Below, piece by piece: positions 48,241-59,473 of a stretch of DNA of 64,000 nucleotides. The stretch covers positions 153,943,592 through 154,007,591 of the forward strand of contig NC_134832.1 of NCBI RefSeq assembly GCF_004210375.1, read 5' to 3'. Both the position numbers and the translations under genes were made by a program. The stretch is from Tachypleus tridentatus (taxonomy: Eukaryota; Arthropoda; Merostomata; Xiphosura; Limulidae). The notes beneath the pieces are model-generated. The model did no database searches. It saw only the letters and a program-made list of their open reading frames with translations, and was not told the origin of the DNA. How positions within the stretch are numbered: the stretch's first letter is position 1; the number at the start of each line of letters is the position of its first letter.

Positions 48241-48575
48241 TCTGTGTGTCAGTTAGAGACTCGTGAGGTGTCATGCGCAACAGATAACACCCGGGAGTCA
48301 TGCGTAATTTGACAGAGAGGCGCCTGTGGATGGTGGTAAAACTCAGGAGAACCAACTGCAGCGTGCTAAAGGAAAATAATGCATGCAGAAAGGGACGACA
48401 GTAAGCGATACTGTAAGAACATAGATCCAGACACGCGTCTGCTGCGGTTCGAAGTAGTAGGTGGTTCTATTGGTTTTTAGTCATAAAAGGTCAATATCTA
48501 TGTCAACACATTCGCTACAGGTCTTGTGGCGTTGAAAATAACCACACAAAACAGAGAAACTTTGTGAAAGTTACC
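48241..48575 (+). promoter_or_regulatory. Probable promoter/5' untranslated region of the glutamate receptor gene
   Basis: This 335-base unique stretch is visibly richer in G/C and CpG ('acacgcgtctgctgcggttc', 'gaggcgcctg') than the surroundings. It contains a tcagtt at 48249 (an arthropod initiator-like sequence) and an attgg (inverted CCAAT) near 48468. Position between a minisatellite and the ATG suggests promoter plus leader. The transcription start cannot be fixed from sequence. Confidence 0.4.
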
Positions 48576-48666
48576 ATGAAACGTAAACGACGGCTGTGTG
48601 TGTTGTGGTCTACCGTATTTTGTTGTTTCACCGTAGTCTGTGGGCTGCCAAAGGTTATCAAAATCG
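48576..48666 (+). CDS. Ionotropic glutamate receptor (kainate/AMPA-like), first coding exon
   Basis: Ionotropic glutamate receptors are tetrameric ligand-gated cation channels. Their extracellular N-terminal domain begins shortly after the signal peptide with a 'P-x-x-I-x-I-G' strand. The ATG at 48576 (context 'gttaccatga') opens a basic N-terminus (MKRKRR), a hydrophobic core 'LCVLWSTVFCCFTVVCG' and then 'LPKVIKI' plus the first base of a Gly codon, cut by a donor 'gtaaga' at 48667. This is the expected layout of signal peptide plus first strand, with a phase-1 intron. Later exons are not found in the 15 kb downstream, which is almost entirely tandem repeat. The call rests on about 30 residues, so another secreted or receptor protein with the same start is possible. 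Confidence 0.6.
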
Positions 48667-48790
48667 GTAAGAATAAGAAATATTACCTTTCTTAGTTTTA
48701 GTAAAGGCTTTAATTTAAATTTAAAGACAAAATTACTGTTACGTAAAACTGAAACTGAAAGAGAAAATAATATTTTATAAAGACAAAATG

Positions 48791-49200
48791 ATAGATATAA
48801 CAGTAAGGCTATCAGTGTTGTGACTATAGATATACCAGTTTAGTTAAGCTATCGGGGTCGTGACAATACATATACCAGTTTAGCAGGGCTATCAGTGTCG
48901 TGACTATAGATATACCAGTTTGGTTAAGCTATCAGTGTCGTGACAATAGATATACCAGTTTAGTTAAGCTATCAGTGTCGTGATTATAGATATACCAGTT
49001 TAGTTAAGCTATCAGTGTCGTGACTATAGATATACCAGTTTAGTTAAGCTATCAGTGTCGTTATTATAGATATACCAGTTTAGTTAAGCTATTAGTGTCG
49101 TGATTATAGATATACCAGTTTAGTTAAGCTATCAGTGTCGTGACTATAGATATACCAGTTTAGTTAAGCTATCAGTGTCGTGACTATAGATATACCAGTT
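48791..49200. repeat. 40-bp minisatellite, about 10 copies
   Basis: The unit is 'gactatagatataccagttt' + 'agttaagctatcagtgtcgt'. Variants include gattat and acaata. It starts about 125 bases into the putative receptor intron. Confidence 0.96.
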
Positions 49201-49477
49201 AAACAACTGATGAAATAAGAATGAAGGAAGAAAAGCAAGAGAAAGATAGGAGGATAAATACAGGAAATAATTGTTAGAATTACGAACAAAAACTAGTTTA
49301 ATCAAATAATTTTGAAGAATTATAAAAGATGAAAACTTATAAAAGCACACAACAATTAAAATAAGAATATAAATAACATCCTAAAGAACATCAAAGATCT
49401 ACAAGAATTAAAGATATAAAAAACACGAGAAACATATTTAATAACAACGGCTTTGTAGAATAAATTCGTATAAATAC
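49201..49477. other. Intron sequence, nothing recognised
   Basis: AT-rich, purine-rich on the + strand. The reverse open frame at 49144-49350 has no family resemblance. Confidence 0.5.
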
Positions 49478-49890
49478 AAGCATATCTATAAAATGTGGAT
49501 TGTTAAGTACGTAAAAAGACCAGCATATCTATAAAATATAGATTGTTAAGTACGTGAAAAGACAAGCATATCTATAAAATGTAGATTGTTAAGTACGTAA
49601 AAAGACAAGCATATCTATAAAATGTAGATTGTTAAGTACGTAAAAAGACCAGCATATCTATAAAATGTGGATTGTTAAGTACGTAAAAAGACAAGCATAT
49701 CTATAAAATGTAGATTGTTAAGTACGTAAAAAGACAAGCATATCTATAAAATGTAGATTGTTAAGTACGTAAAAAGACAAGCATATCTATAAAATGTAGA
49801 TTGTTAAGTACGTAAAAAGACAAGCATATCTATAAAATGTAGATTGTTAAGTACGTAAAAAGACAAGCATATCTATAAAATGTGGATTGT
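49478..49890. repeat. 43-bp minisatellite, about 10 copies
   Basis: The unit is 'aagcatatctataaaatgta' followed by 'gattgttaagtacgtaaaaa' and 'gac'. A 'ccagcat/gtggat' variant pair recurs at about 49519 and 49650. Confidence 0.96.
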
Positions 49891-50082
49891 GATACTGCTA
49901 CTCATGATTTAAAAGAGGGTCATAAGATATGTCCTGAAAATTACAACCAGATTGGCTTGTGTGAAGATTTCTTGAGTTTGGTAACAGAAGCTTTAGTGAA
50001 TCATTAAAAGAAATAAAAAATCGTGATAAAACAAAACATGAATTCGCCCAAACAAAATCTTGCCTTATAAGTATTAAATGTT

Positions 50083-50345
50083 CATTTTTCAAAACTGTTA
50101 TATTGCTGATGTGTACCTGTCGTTTTATGAAAACTTGACTCCTGTGTATTATGTCATGATTTTCAAAGGATGTTATGTGGCTGATGTGTGCCTGTCGTAT
50201 TATGAAAACTTGACTTCTGTGTATTATGTCATGATTTTCAAAGGATGTTACGTGGCTGATGTGTAATTGACGTATTTAAAACCTTGACTTATATGTATTA
50301 CATCATGATTTTTAAAAGGATGTTATGTGGCTCAAGTGTATTTGA
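50083..50345. repeat. 75-bp tandem repeat, 3 to 4 copies
   Basis: The unit contains 'aaaggatgttatgtggctga', then 'tgtgcctgtcgtattatgaa' and 'aacttgacttctgtgtatta'. The first and last copies are diverged. The 62-codon open frame at 50078-50266 is a result of the period being divisible by three. Confidence 0.9.
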
Positions 50346-50596
50346 TGTATTCATATTTTCAATAAAAATCTGTTTAGGCTCTTCATAAAAAAATAACGTA
50401 GATAAACATAAGAGTAGGTTACCGGAAAAATAATTAATTGAAGTACCGGATGACTGAATGTAAGAAAGTAAAAGGTTATTATTATCGGAGTAACTGAATC
50501 CACGTCACTACTGTAATGTCTTAGATTATGTGATTAAACTTAAAGATATGAATATGAGCAATATTAGTAAGTTATTAGAGTCTACTGGAGGTATTA

Positions 50597-51252
50597 AAGT
50601 AGTGTCAAAAGATAAATAATGAAATCACAAGATAAAGAAGTGTCAAAAGATAAATAATGAAATCACAAGATAAAGTAGTGTCAAAGATAAATAATGAAAT
50701 CACAAGATAAAGTAGTGTCAAAAGATAAATAATTAAATCACAATATAAAGTAGTGTCAAAAGATAAATAATGAAATCACAAGATAAAGTAGTATCAAAAG
50801 ATAAATAATGAAATCACAAGATAAAGTAGTGTTAAAAGATAAATAATGAAATCACAAGATAAAGTAGTGTTAAAAGATAAATAATGAAATCACAAGATAA
50901 AGTAGTGTTAAAAGATAAATAATGAAATCACAAGATAAAGTAGTGTTAAAAGATAAATAATGAAATCACAAGATAAAGAAGTGTCAAAAGATAAATAATG
51001 AAATCACAAGATAAAGTAGTGTCAAAGATAAATAATGAAATCACAAGATAAAGTAGTGTCAAAAGATAAATAATTAAATCACAATATAAAGTAGTGTCAA
51101 AAGATAAATAATGAAATCACAAGATAAAGTAGTATCAAAAGATAAATAATGAAATCACAAGATAAAGTAGTGTTAAAAGATAAATAATGAAATCACAAGA
51201 TAAAGTAGTGTTAAAAGATAAATAATGAAATCACAAGATAAATTAATGTCAA
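50597..51252. repeat. 38-bp minisatellite, about 17 copies, with a nine-unit higher-order duplication
   Basis: The unit is 'gataaataatgaaatcacaa' + 'gataaagtagtgtcaaaa'. The ordered variant set (gaagtg; a unit short by one A; 'aattaaatcacaatata'; gtatca; then gttaaa) occurs from about 50636 and again from about 50977, 341 bp apart, meaning nine units minus the missing A. Confidence 0.97.
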
Positions 51253-51542
51253 GAAAAATTATTGGATCATAAATTGTCGATGTAGTTTTATATTTTCAAT
51301 AAGTACCATGATATTCAAGTATGATATTGATTCTATTTTATTTCTATTAAAAGAATCCAACTTTTGATACCAATACTTTAATGCTTTCCGACATTGGTTC
51401 TCTTGAGTTATTCGGTAATACAGTAGGTATGAAAGGTCAGTCTAGTTAATTATAACGAAAGTATTTCATTTGTTTGGTTACAAACATTGCGTCTTGTATA
51501 ACTTCATTGTAGCTATTGATAAATCTTATTTCACAAATAATT
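51253..51542. other. Intron sequence, nothing recognised
   Basis: AT-rich unique sequence between the 38-bp array and a SINE. Confidence 0.5.
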
Positions 51543-51672
51543 GCCCCCAGTGGCACAGTGAGGTGTCTACGAACTTATAACGCTCGAAACCGAGCTTAGA
51601 TACCTGTGGTTGGCAGAGCACAAATAGCCCAATGTGTAGCATTGTTGTGTTATGTTCAAAACCAAGAAACAC
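51543..51672 (+). mobile_element. tRNA-headed SINE (family 2)
   Basis: It begins 'gcccccagtggcacagtgag' (A-box region), has a box-B-like 'gagcttagatacctg', then 'gtggttggcagagcacaaat', 'agcccaatgtgtagc' and a tail 'gttcaaaaccaagaaacac'. Same architecture as the reverse copy at 26265. Diverged, with no certain target duplication. Confidence 0.82.
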
Positions 51673-52132
51673 AATTAACTGGCGTATTTATAAATATTCC
51701 ACTTACGTATGTCTTTAATTCATTGACAACAAAGTTTTTGCTTCTTGAACACTATTGAGTGTTCCTTATAGATTTTTGGCTGTTGATCACGAAAATCACA
51801 TCCAAATTTGTCCATCACGTACCGTTTCATCGAAATCTTCAGTTTTGCTACAATGGGTAAACGATATCAGGGCAACTGGAATTCGTCAATGCTTGCTGAC
51901 TACCGTTGAACACTGCAACGTGATGCACCGGATATTGAATAGAAACGGAAATCAGGAGCAAAACACTTAATTACGTTGAACTTAATTGCGTATTATAAAC
52001 ATAAACGCAATTAAATACGTTATTGCCGGTAAACAGTTAACTGTTTATCAGAGTTCTCACGTGATGAATCAAAACCAAACTTTATTTGTGCATACCCACC
52101 AGGTACCTGTCACAATCAGCAAAAACTTTTCA
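51673..52132. other. Intron sequence with an unexplained 71-codon open frame
   Basis: 51755-51970 (+) is open and somewhat less AT-rich than its surroundings ('FLAVDHENHIQICPSRTVSS' within it). I do not recognise it. It could be a fragment of an unknown mobile element. Evidence for a real gene is weak. Confidence 0.35.
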
Positions 52133-52592
52133 AAAACATTGTTATGCAGTGTTATCAGTCTATAGATGAACAAATTAGAAAACATTGTTATGCAGTGTTA
52201 TCAGTCTATAGATGAACAAATTAGAAAACATTGTTATGCAGTGTTATCAGTCTATAGATGAACAAATTAGAAACCATTGTTATGCAGTGTTATCAGTCTA
52301 TAGATGAACAAATTAGAAACCATTGTTATGCAGTGTTATCAGTCTATAGATGAACAAATTAGAAACCATTGTTATGCAGTGTTATCAGTCTATAGATGAA
52401 CAAATTAGAAAACATTGTTATGCAGTGTTATCAGTCTATAGATGAACAAATTAGAAACCATTGTTATGCAGTGTTATCAGTCTATAGATGAACAAATTAG
52501 AAACCATTGTTATGCAGTGTTATCAGTCTATAAATGAACAAATTAGAAAACATTGTTATACAGTGTTATCAGTCTATAGATGAACAAATTAG
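52133..52592. repeat. 46-bp minisatellite, ten copies
   Basis: The unit is 'aaaacattgttatgcagtgt' followed by 'tatcagtctatagatgaaca' and 'aattag'; 460 bp equals ten units, with alternation of 'aaaaca' and 'aaacca' at the unit start. Confidence 0.97.
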
Positions 52593-52799
52593 TCTCGTCT
52601 TAGAATAATTTGTACACATCATTTACTGAGACGATTTCATACACATTCAAGAACGTTCTAGTCTTCAAGAAACGAGTTTGGTAATTAGCTTCATTTGGTT
52701 TACAATTGTAAATATTTATTATTAAAAATAATAAAAATAGCGTTGAACATTATGTGTAAGAATGTGTGTGAATATAACTTGTTTTTGTTAGGTATTTTA

Positions 52800-55700
52800 T
52801 TACTATTTCACAGTATAACACAGTATACTATACTATTTCACAGTATAACACAATATACTGTACTATTTCACAGTATAACACAATATACTATACTATTTCA
52901 TAGTATAACACAATATACTATACTATTTCACAGTATAATACAATATACTATACTATTTCACAGTATAACACAGTATACTATACTATTTCATAGTATAACA
53001 CAATATACTATACTATTTCACAGTATAACACAGTATACTATACTATTTCACAGTATAACACAGTTATCTATACTATTTCACATTATAACACAATATACTA
53101 TACTATTTCATAGTATAACACAATATACTATACTATTTCACAGTATAACACAGTATACTATACTATTTCACAGTATAACACAATATACTGTACTATTTCA
53201 CAGTATAACACAATATACTATACTATTTCATAGTATAACACAATATACTATACTATTTCACAGTATAACACAGTATACTATACTATTTCACAAAATAACA
53301 CAATATACTATACTATTTCACAGTATAACATAGTATACTATACTATTTCACAGTATAACACAGTATACTATACTATTTCACAGTATAACACAATATACTA
53401 TACTATTTCATAGTATAACACAACATACTATACTATTTCACAGTATAACACAGTATAATATACCATTTCACAGTATGACACAATATACTATACTATTTCA
53501 TAGTATAACACAGTATACTATACTATTTCATAGTATAACACGGTTATCTATACTATTTCACATTATAACACAATATACTGTACTATTTCATAGTATAACA
53601 CAATATACTATACTATTTCACAGTATAACACAATATACTATAGTATTTCACAGAATAACACAATATACTATACTATTTCACAGTATAACACAGTATACTA
53701 TACTATTTCACAGTATAACACAATATACTATAGTATTTCACAGAATAACACAATATACTATACTATTTCACAGTATAACACAGTATACTATACTATTTCA
53801 CAGTATAACACAGCATACTATACTATTTCACAGTATAACACAGTATACTATACTATTTCACAGTATAATTACAATATATGCTATACTATTTCACACAGTA
53901 TAACACAATATACTATAGTATTTCACAGTATAACACAGTATATATATACTATTTCACAGTATAACACAGTATACTATACTATTTCACAGTATAACACAGT
54001 TATCTATACTATTTCACATTATAACCTGACAATATACTATACTATTTCACAGTATAACACAGTATACTATACTATTTCACAGTATATAACACAATATACT
54101 ATAGTATTTCACAGAATAACACAATATACTATACTATTTCACAGTATAACACAGTATACTATACTATTTCACAGTATAACACAGCATACTATACTATTTC
54201 ACAGTATAACACAGTATACTATACTATTTCACAGTATAATACAATATACTATACTATTTCACAGTATAACACAATATACTATAGTATTTCACAGTATAAC
54301 ACAGTATACTATACTATTTCACAGTATAACACAGTATACTATACTATTTCACAGTATAACACAGTTATCTATACTATTTCACATTATAACACAATATACT
54401 ATACTATTTCACAGTATAACACAGTATACTATACTATTTCACAGTATAACACAGTATACTATACTATTTCACAGTATAATACAATATACTATACTATTTC
54501 ACAGTATAACACAATATACTATACTATTTCACAGTATAACACACTATACTATACTATTTCACAGTATAACACAGTTATCTATACTATTTCACATTATAAC
54601 ACAATATACTATACTATTTCATAGTATAACACAATATACTGTACTATTTCACAGTATAACACAGTATACTATACTATTTCACAGTATAACACAGTATACT
54701 ATACTATTACACAGTAGAACACAGTATACTATACTATTTCACAGTATAATACAATATACTATACTATTTCACAGTATAACACAATATACTATAGTATTTC
54801 ACAGTATAACACAGTATACTATATATTTCACAGTATAACACAATATACTATACTATTTCACAGTATAACAAAATATACTATACTATTTCACAGTATAACA
54901 CAATATACTATACTATTTCACAGAATAACACAATATACTATACTATTTCACAGTATAACATAGTATACTATACTATTTCACAGTATAACACAGTATACTA
55001 TACTATTTCACAGTATAACACAATATACTATACTATTTCATAGTATAACACAGTTATCTATACTATTTCACATTATAACACAATATACTGTACTATTTCA
55101 TAGTATAACACAATATACTATACTATTTCACAGTATAACACAATATACTATAGTATTTCACAGTATAACACAATATACTATACTATTTCACAGTATAACA
55201 CAGTATACTATACTATTTCACAGTATAACACAGTATACTATACTATTATTTCACAGTATAACACAGTATACTATACTATTTCACAGTATAATACAATATA
55301 CCATATGCTATTTCACAGTATAACACAATATACTATAGTATTTCACAGTATAACACAGTATACTATACTATTTCACAGTATAATACAATATACTATACTA
55401 TTTCACAGTATAACACAATACTCTATACTATTTCACAGTATAACACAGTATACTATACTATTTCACAGTATAACACAGTATACTATACTATTTCACAGTA
55501 TAACACAGTATACTATACTATTTCACAGTATAATACAATATACTATACTATTTCACAGTATAACACAATATACTATAGTATTTCACAGTATAACACAGTA
55601 TACTATACTATTTCACAGTATAATACAATATACTATACTATTTCACAGTATAACACAATACATTATACTATTTCACAGTATAACACAATATACTATACTA

Positions 55701-58372
55701 TTTCACAGAATAACACAATATACTATACTATTTCACAGTATAACATAGTATACTATACTATTTCACAGTATAACACAGTATACTATACTATTTCACAGTA
55801 TAACACAATATACTATACTATTTCATAGTATAACACAGTTATCTATACTATTTCACATTATAACACAATATACTGTACTATTTCATAGTATAACACAATA
55901 TACTATACTATTTCACCGTATAACACAATATACTATAGTATTTCACAGTATAACACAATATACTATACTATTTCACAGTATAACACAGTATACTATACTA
56001 TTTCACAGTATAACACAGTATACTATACTATTTCACAGTATAACACAGTATACCATATATGCTTTTCACAGTATAATACAATATACTATACTATTTCACA
56101 GTATAACACAATATACTATAGTATTTCACAGTATAACACAGTATACTATACTATTTCACAGTATAATACAATATACTATACTATTTCACAGTATAACACA
56201 CAATACTCTATACTATTTCACAGTATAACACAGTATATGCTATACTATTTCACAGTATAACACAGTATACTATACTATTTCACAGTATAACACAGTATGC
56301 CATATACTATTTCACAGTATAATACAATATACTATACTATTTCACAGGTTATAACACAATATACTATAGTATTTCACAGTATAACACAGTATACTATACT
56401 ATTTCACAGTATATATTACAATATACTATACTATTTCACAGTATAACACAATACATTATATGCTATTTCACAGTATATAACACAGTATACTACACTATTT
56501 CGCAGTATAACATAGTATACTATACTATTTCTCAAGAGTATAACACAGTATACTATACTATTTCACAGTATAACACAGTATACTATACTATTTCATAGTA
56601 TAACACAATATATACTATACTATTTCACAGTGTATAAACACAGTATACTATACTATTTCACAGTATAACACACGTATACTATGCTATTTCACAGTATATA
56701 CACAATATATACTATACTATTTCACAGTATAACACAGTATACTATACTATTTCACAGTATAACACAATATATACTATAATATTTCACAGTATAACACATA
56801 TACTATATTATTTCACAGTATAACACAATATACTATACTATTTCACACAGTATAAACACAATATACTATACTATTTCACAGAATAACACAATATACTATA
56901 ATTATTTCACAGTATAACATAGTATACTATACTATTTCACAGTATAACACAGTATACTATACTATTTCACAGTATAACACAATATATGCTATACTATTTC
57001 ATAGTATAACACAATATACTATACTGTTTCACAGGTATAACACAGTTATACTATACTATTTCATAGTATAACACAATATACTATACTATTTCACAGTATA
57101 ACACAGTATATGCTATACTATTTCACAGTATAACACAATATACTATACTATTTCACAGTATAATACAATATACTATACTATTTCACAGTATAACAGAGTA
57201 TACTATACTATTTCACAGTATAACACAATATACTATACTATTTCACAGAATAACACAATATACTATACTATTTCACAGTATAACATAGTATACTATACTA
57301 TTTCACAGTATAACACAGTATACTATACTATTTCATAGTATAACACAATATACTATACTATTTCACAGTATAACACAGTATGCTATACTGTTTCATAGTA
57401 TAACACAATATACTATACTATTTCACAGGTTATAACACAGTATACTATACTATTTCACAGTATAACACAATATACTATACTATTTCACAGTATAATGCAC
57501 AATATACTATACTATTTCACAGTATAACAGAGTATACTATACTATTTCACAGTATAACACAATATACTATACTATTTCACAGAATAACACAATATATATA
57601 CACTATTTCATAGTATAACACAATATACTATACTATTTCACAGTATAACACAGTATACTATACTATTTCACAGTATAACACAGTATACTATATACTATTC
57701 TCACAGTATAATACAATATAATTATACTATTTCACAGTATAACACAGTATACTATACTATTTCACAGTATAACACAATATACTATACTATTTCACAGTAT
57801 AACACATATACTATATTATTTCACAGTATAACACAATATACTATACTATTTCACAGTATAACACAATATACTATACTATTTCACAGAATAACACAATATA
57901 CTATACTATTTCACAGTATAACATAGTATACTATACTATTTCACAGTATAACACAGTATACTATACTATTTCACAGTATAACACAATATACTATACTATT
58001 TCATAGTATAACACAATATACTATACTATTTCACAGTATAACACAGTATACTATACTATTTCATAGTATAACACAATATACTATACTATTTCACAGTATA
58101 ACACAGTATACTATACTATTTCACAGTATAACACAATATACTATACTATTTCACAGTATAACACAATATACTATACTATTTCACAGTATAACACAGTATA
58201 CTATACTATTTCATAGTATAACACAATATACTATACTATTTCACAGTATAACACAATATACTGTACTATTTCATAGTATAACACAATATAATATACTATT
58301 TCACAGTATAACACAGTATACTATACTATTTCATAGTATAACACAGTATACTATATTATTTCACAGTATAAA
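52800..58372. repeat. 30-bp AT-rich satellite, about 185 copies
   Basis: The unit is 'cacagtataacacaatatac' + 'tatactattt'. Common variants are 'tagtataac', 'cagaataac', 'cagttatctatac' with 'cattataac', and 'tatagtat'. Open frames repeating 'LFHSITQYTI' arise because 30 is a multiple of three. Between about 56040 and 57720 units carry many extra bases ('tatgctatac', 'caggttataac', 'gtatataac') that are rare elsewhere. From 57720 to 58372 the array is regular again. Confidence 0.98.
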
Positions 58373-59473
58373 ACTGTTTTAGATAATTAATACGAAACAC
58401 CTTTTGAAATAATGTAAAAAAATTATCTTATTTGAATTAATTTACTTTTTGTCAGAAATTGTCCGCATGGTATAATAACAGTTATCTTTCTGTTCTGTTG
58501 TCATTATTATTTCAAGTCATAAAGATAAATATATAACTTTATTGTACATTATACAAAATTTTATGCTCGTAAGCTATTTGTTACGACCTACTATACATAC
58601 AGTGAGGCTCATATAAAGAGAATGTATTTTTCAGTCCATCCTGAAAGTGTATTCAATATTTTTCTTTACCCTGAAATACAAACTGTGTTCTCAGGCAAGG
58701 TTACTTCCCAAATTTATCCGGCAAATAGATAGCATCATAAATTCAGTCCGAACTGAGAAGCAAGTTTTATTCTATAAATCATCGATTCGCTGGTCACTAC
58801 TGAAAAGTAAATTTTGTCTTTCGAATCTTCAGCAAAGTTAAACTTTTAATTTCTAAATCAAGAACATGTTTAGTTTTCGAATTCCAACATTATCAAGTAT
58901 TTCAAATTATATATTTGACTTACAGCAAACTCAACCTACTCTACAGAAATCAGTTTTGTACAATTTCAGCACTTCACCCCAAACTAGCGTTGGAAGAACG
59001 TACACTTTAAAACACTGACAATAAAACGTGATAAAAGACGAAAAATAAATTTTAGGGTTAACTATTATTTAAAATTGTTGCGTTCTTAATTATATAATTA
59101 AATACTTAATGACACAAACGTCATATTCCCTTCCCTTAGCTTCAAAGGCGTTTCTGATTTTCGACACAGCAGCTCCACAACTTAACGTATCAGTACTACA
59201 TAGAAATACATTTTTTCATATAGAGTTTAACTAATGAGCTTAAATGAAATATAATAAACAAGCACAATATAAAGTTGAAATGATATTAAATACTGTTTAA
59301 AAATATGAAGTGATTTACGTCTTGTAAGTATTCTGTTATCACTTAAAACCAGAAAGTATTAGGTTATGCGTGTGTAAATATACATTTGCAACATAGAAAT
59401 GTTGTAATATTTATTTACAAAGAAACGGGAAAGTTTTGTATCTTTTCAACCATATGCATGGTATTCTGTTATC
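58373..59473. other. Unique AT-rich sequence between two satellites
   Basis: No recognisable exon. The 64-codon open frame at 58647-58841 has no family resemblance. If the receptor gene continues to the right, this is intron. Confidence 0.5.

Noticed and set aside
48170-48355. Minus-strand open frame of 61 codons
   Set aside because: Overlaps the 35-bp array and the presumed promoter; repeat-driven and without recognisable features.
51755-51970. Small gene (71 codons)
   Set aside because: Open and slightly less AT-rich, but no recognised motif, no splice logic and no homologue that I can name. Kept only as a note in the features.
52695-55748. Long open frames repeating 'LFHSITQYTI'
   Set aside because: Products of the 30-bp satellite; no unique domain, and frames end at random indels.
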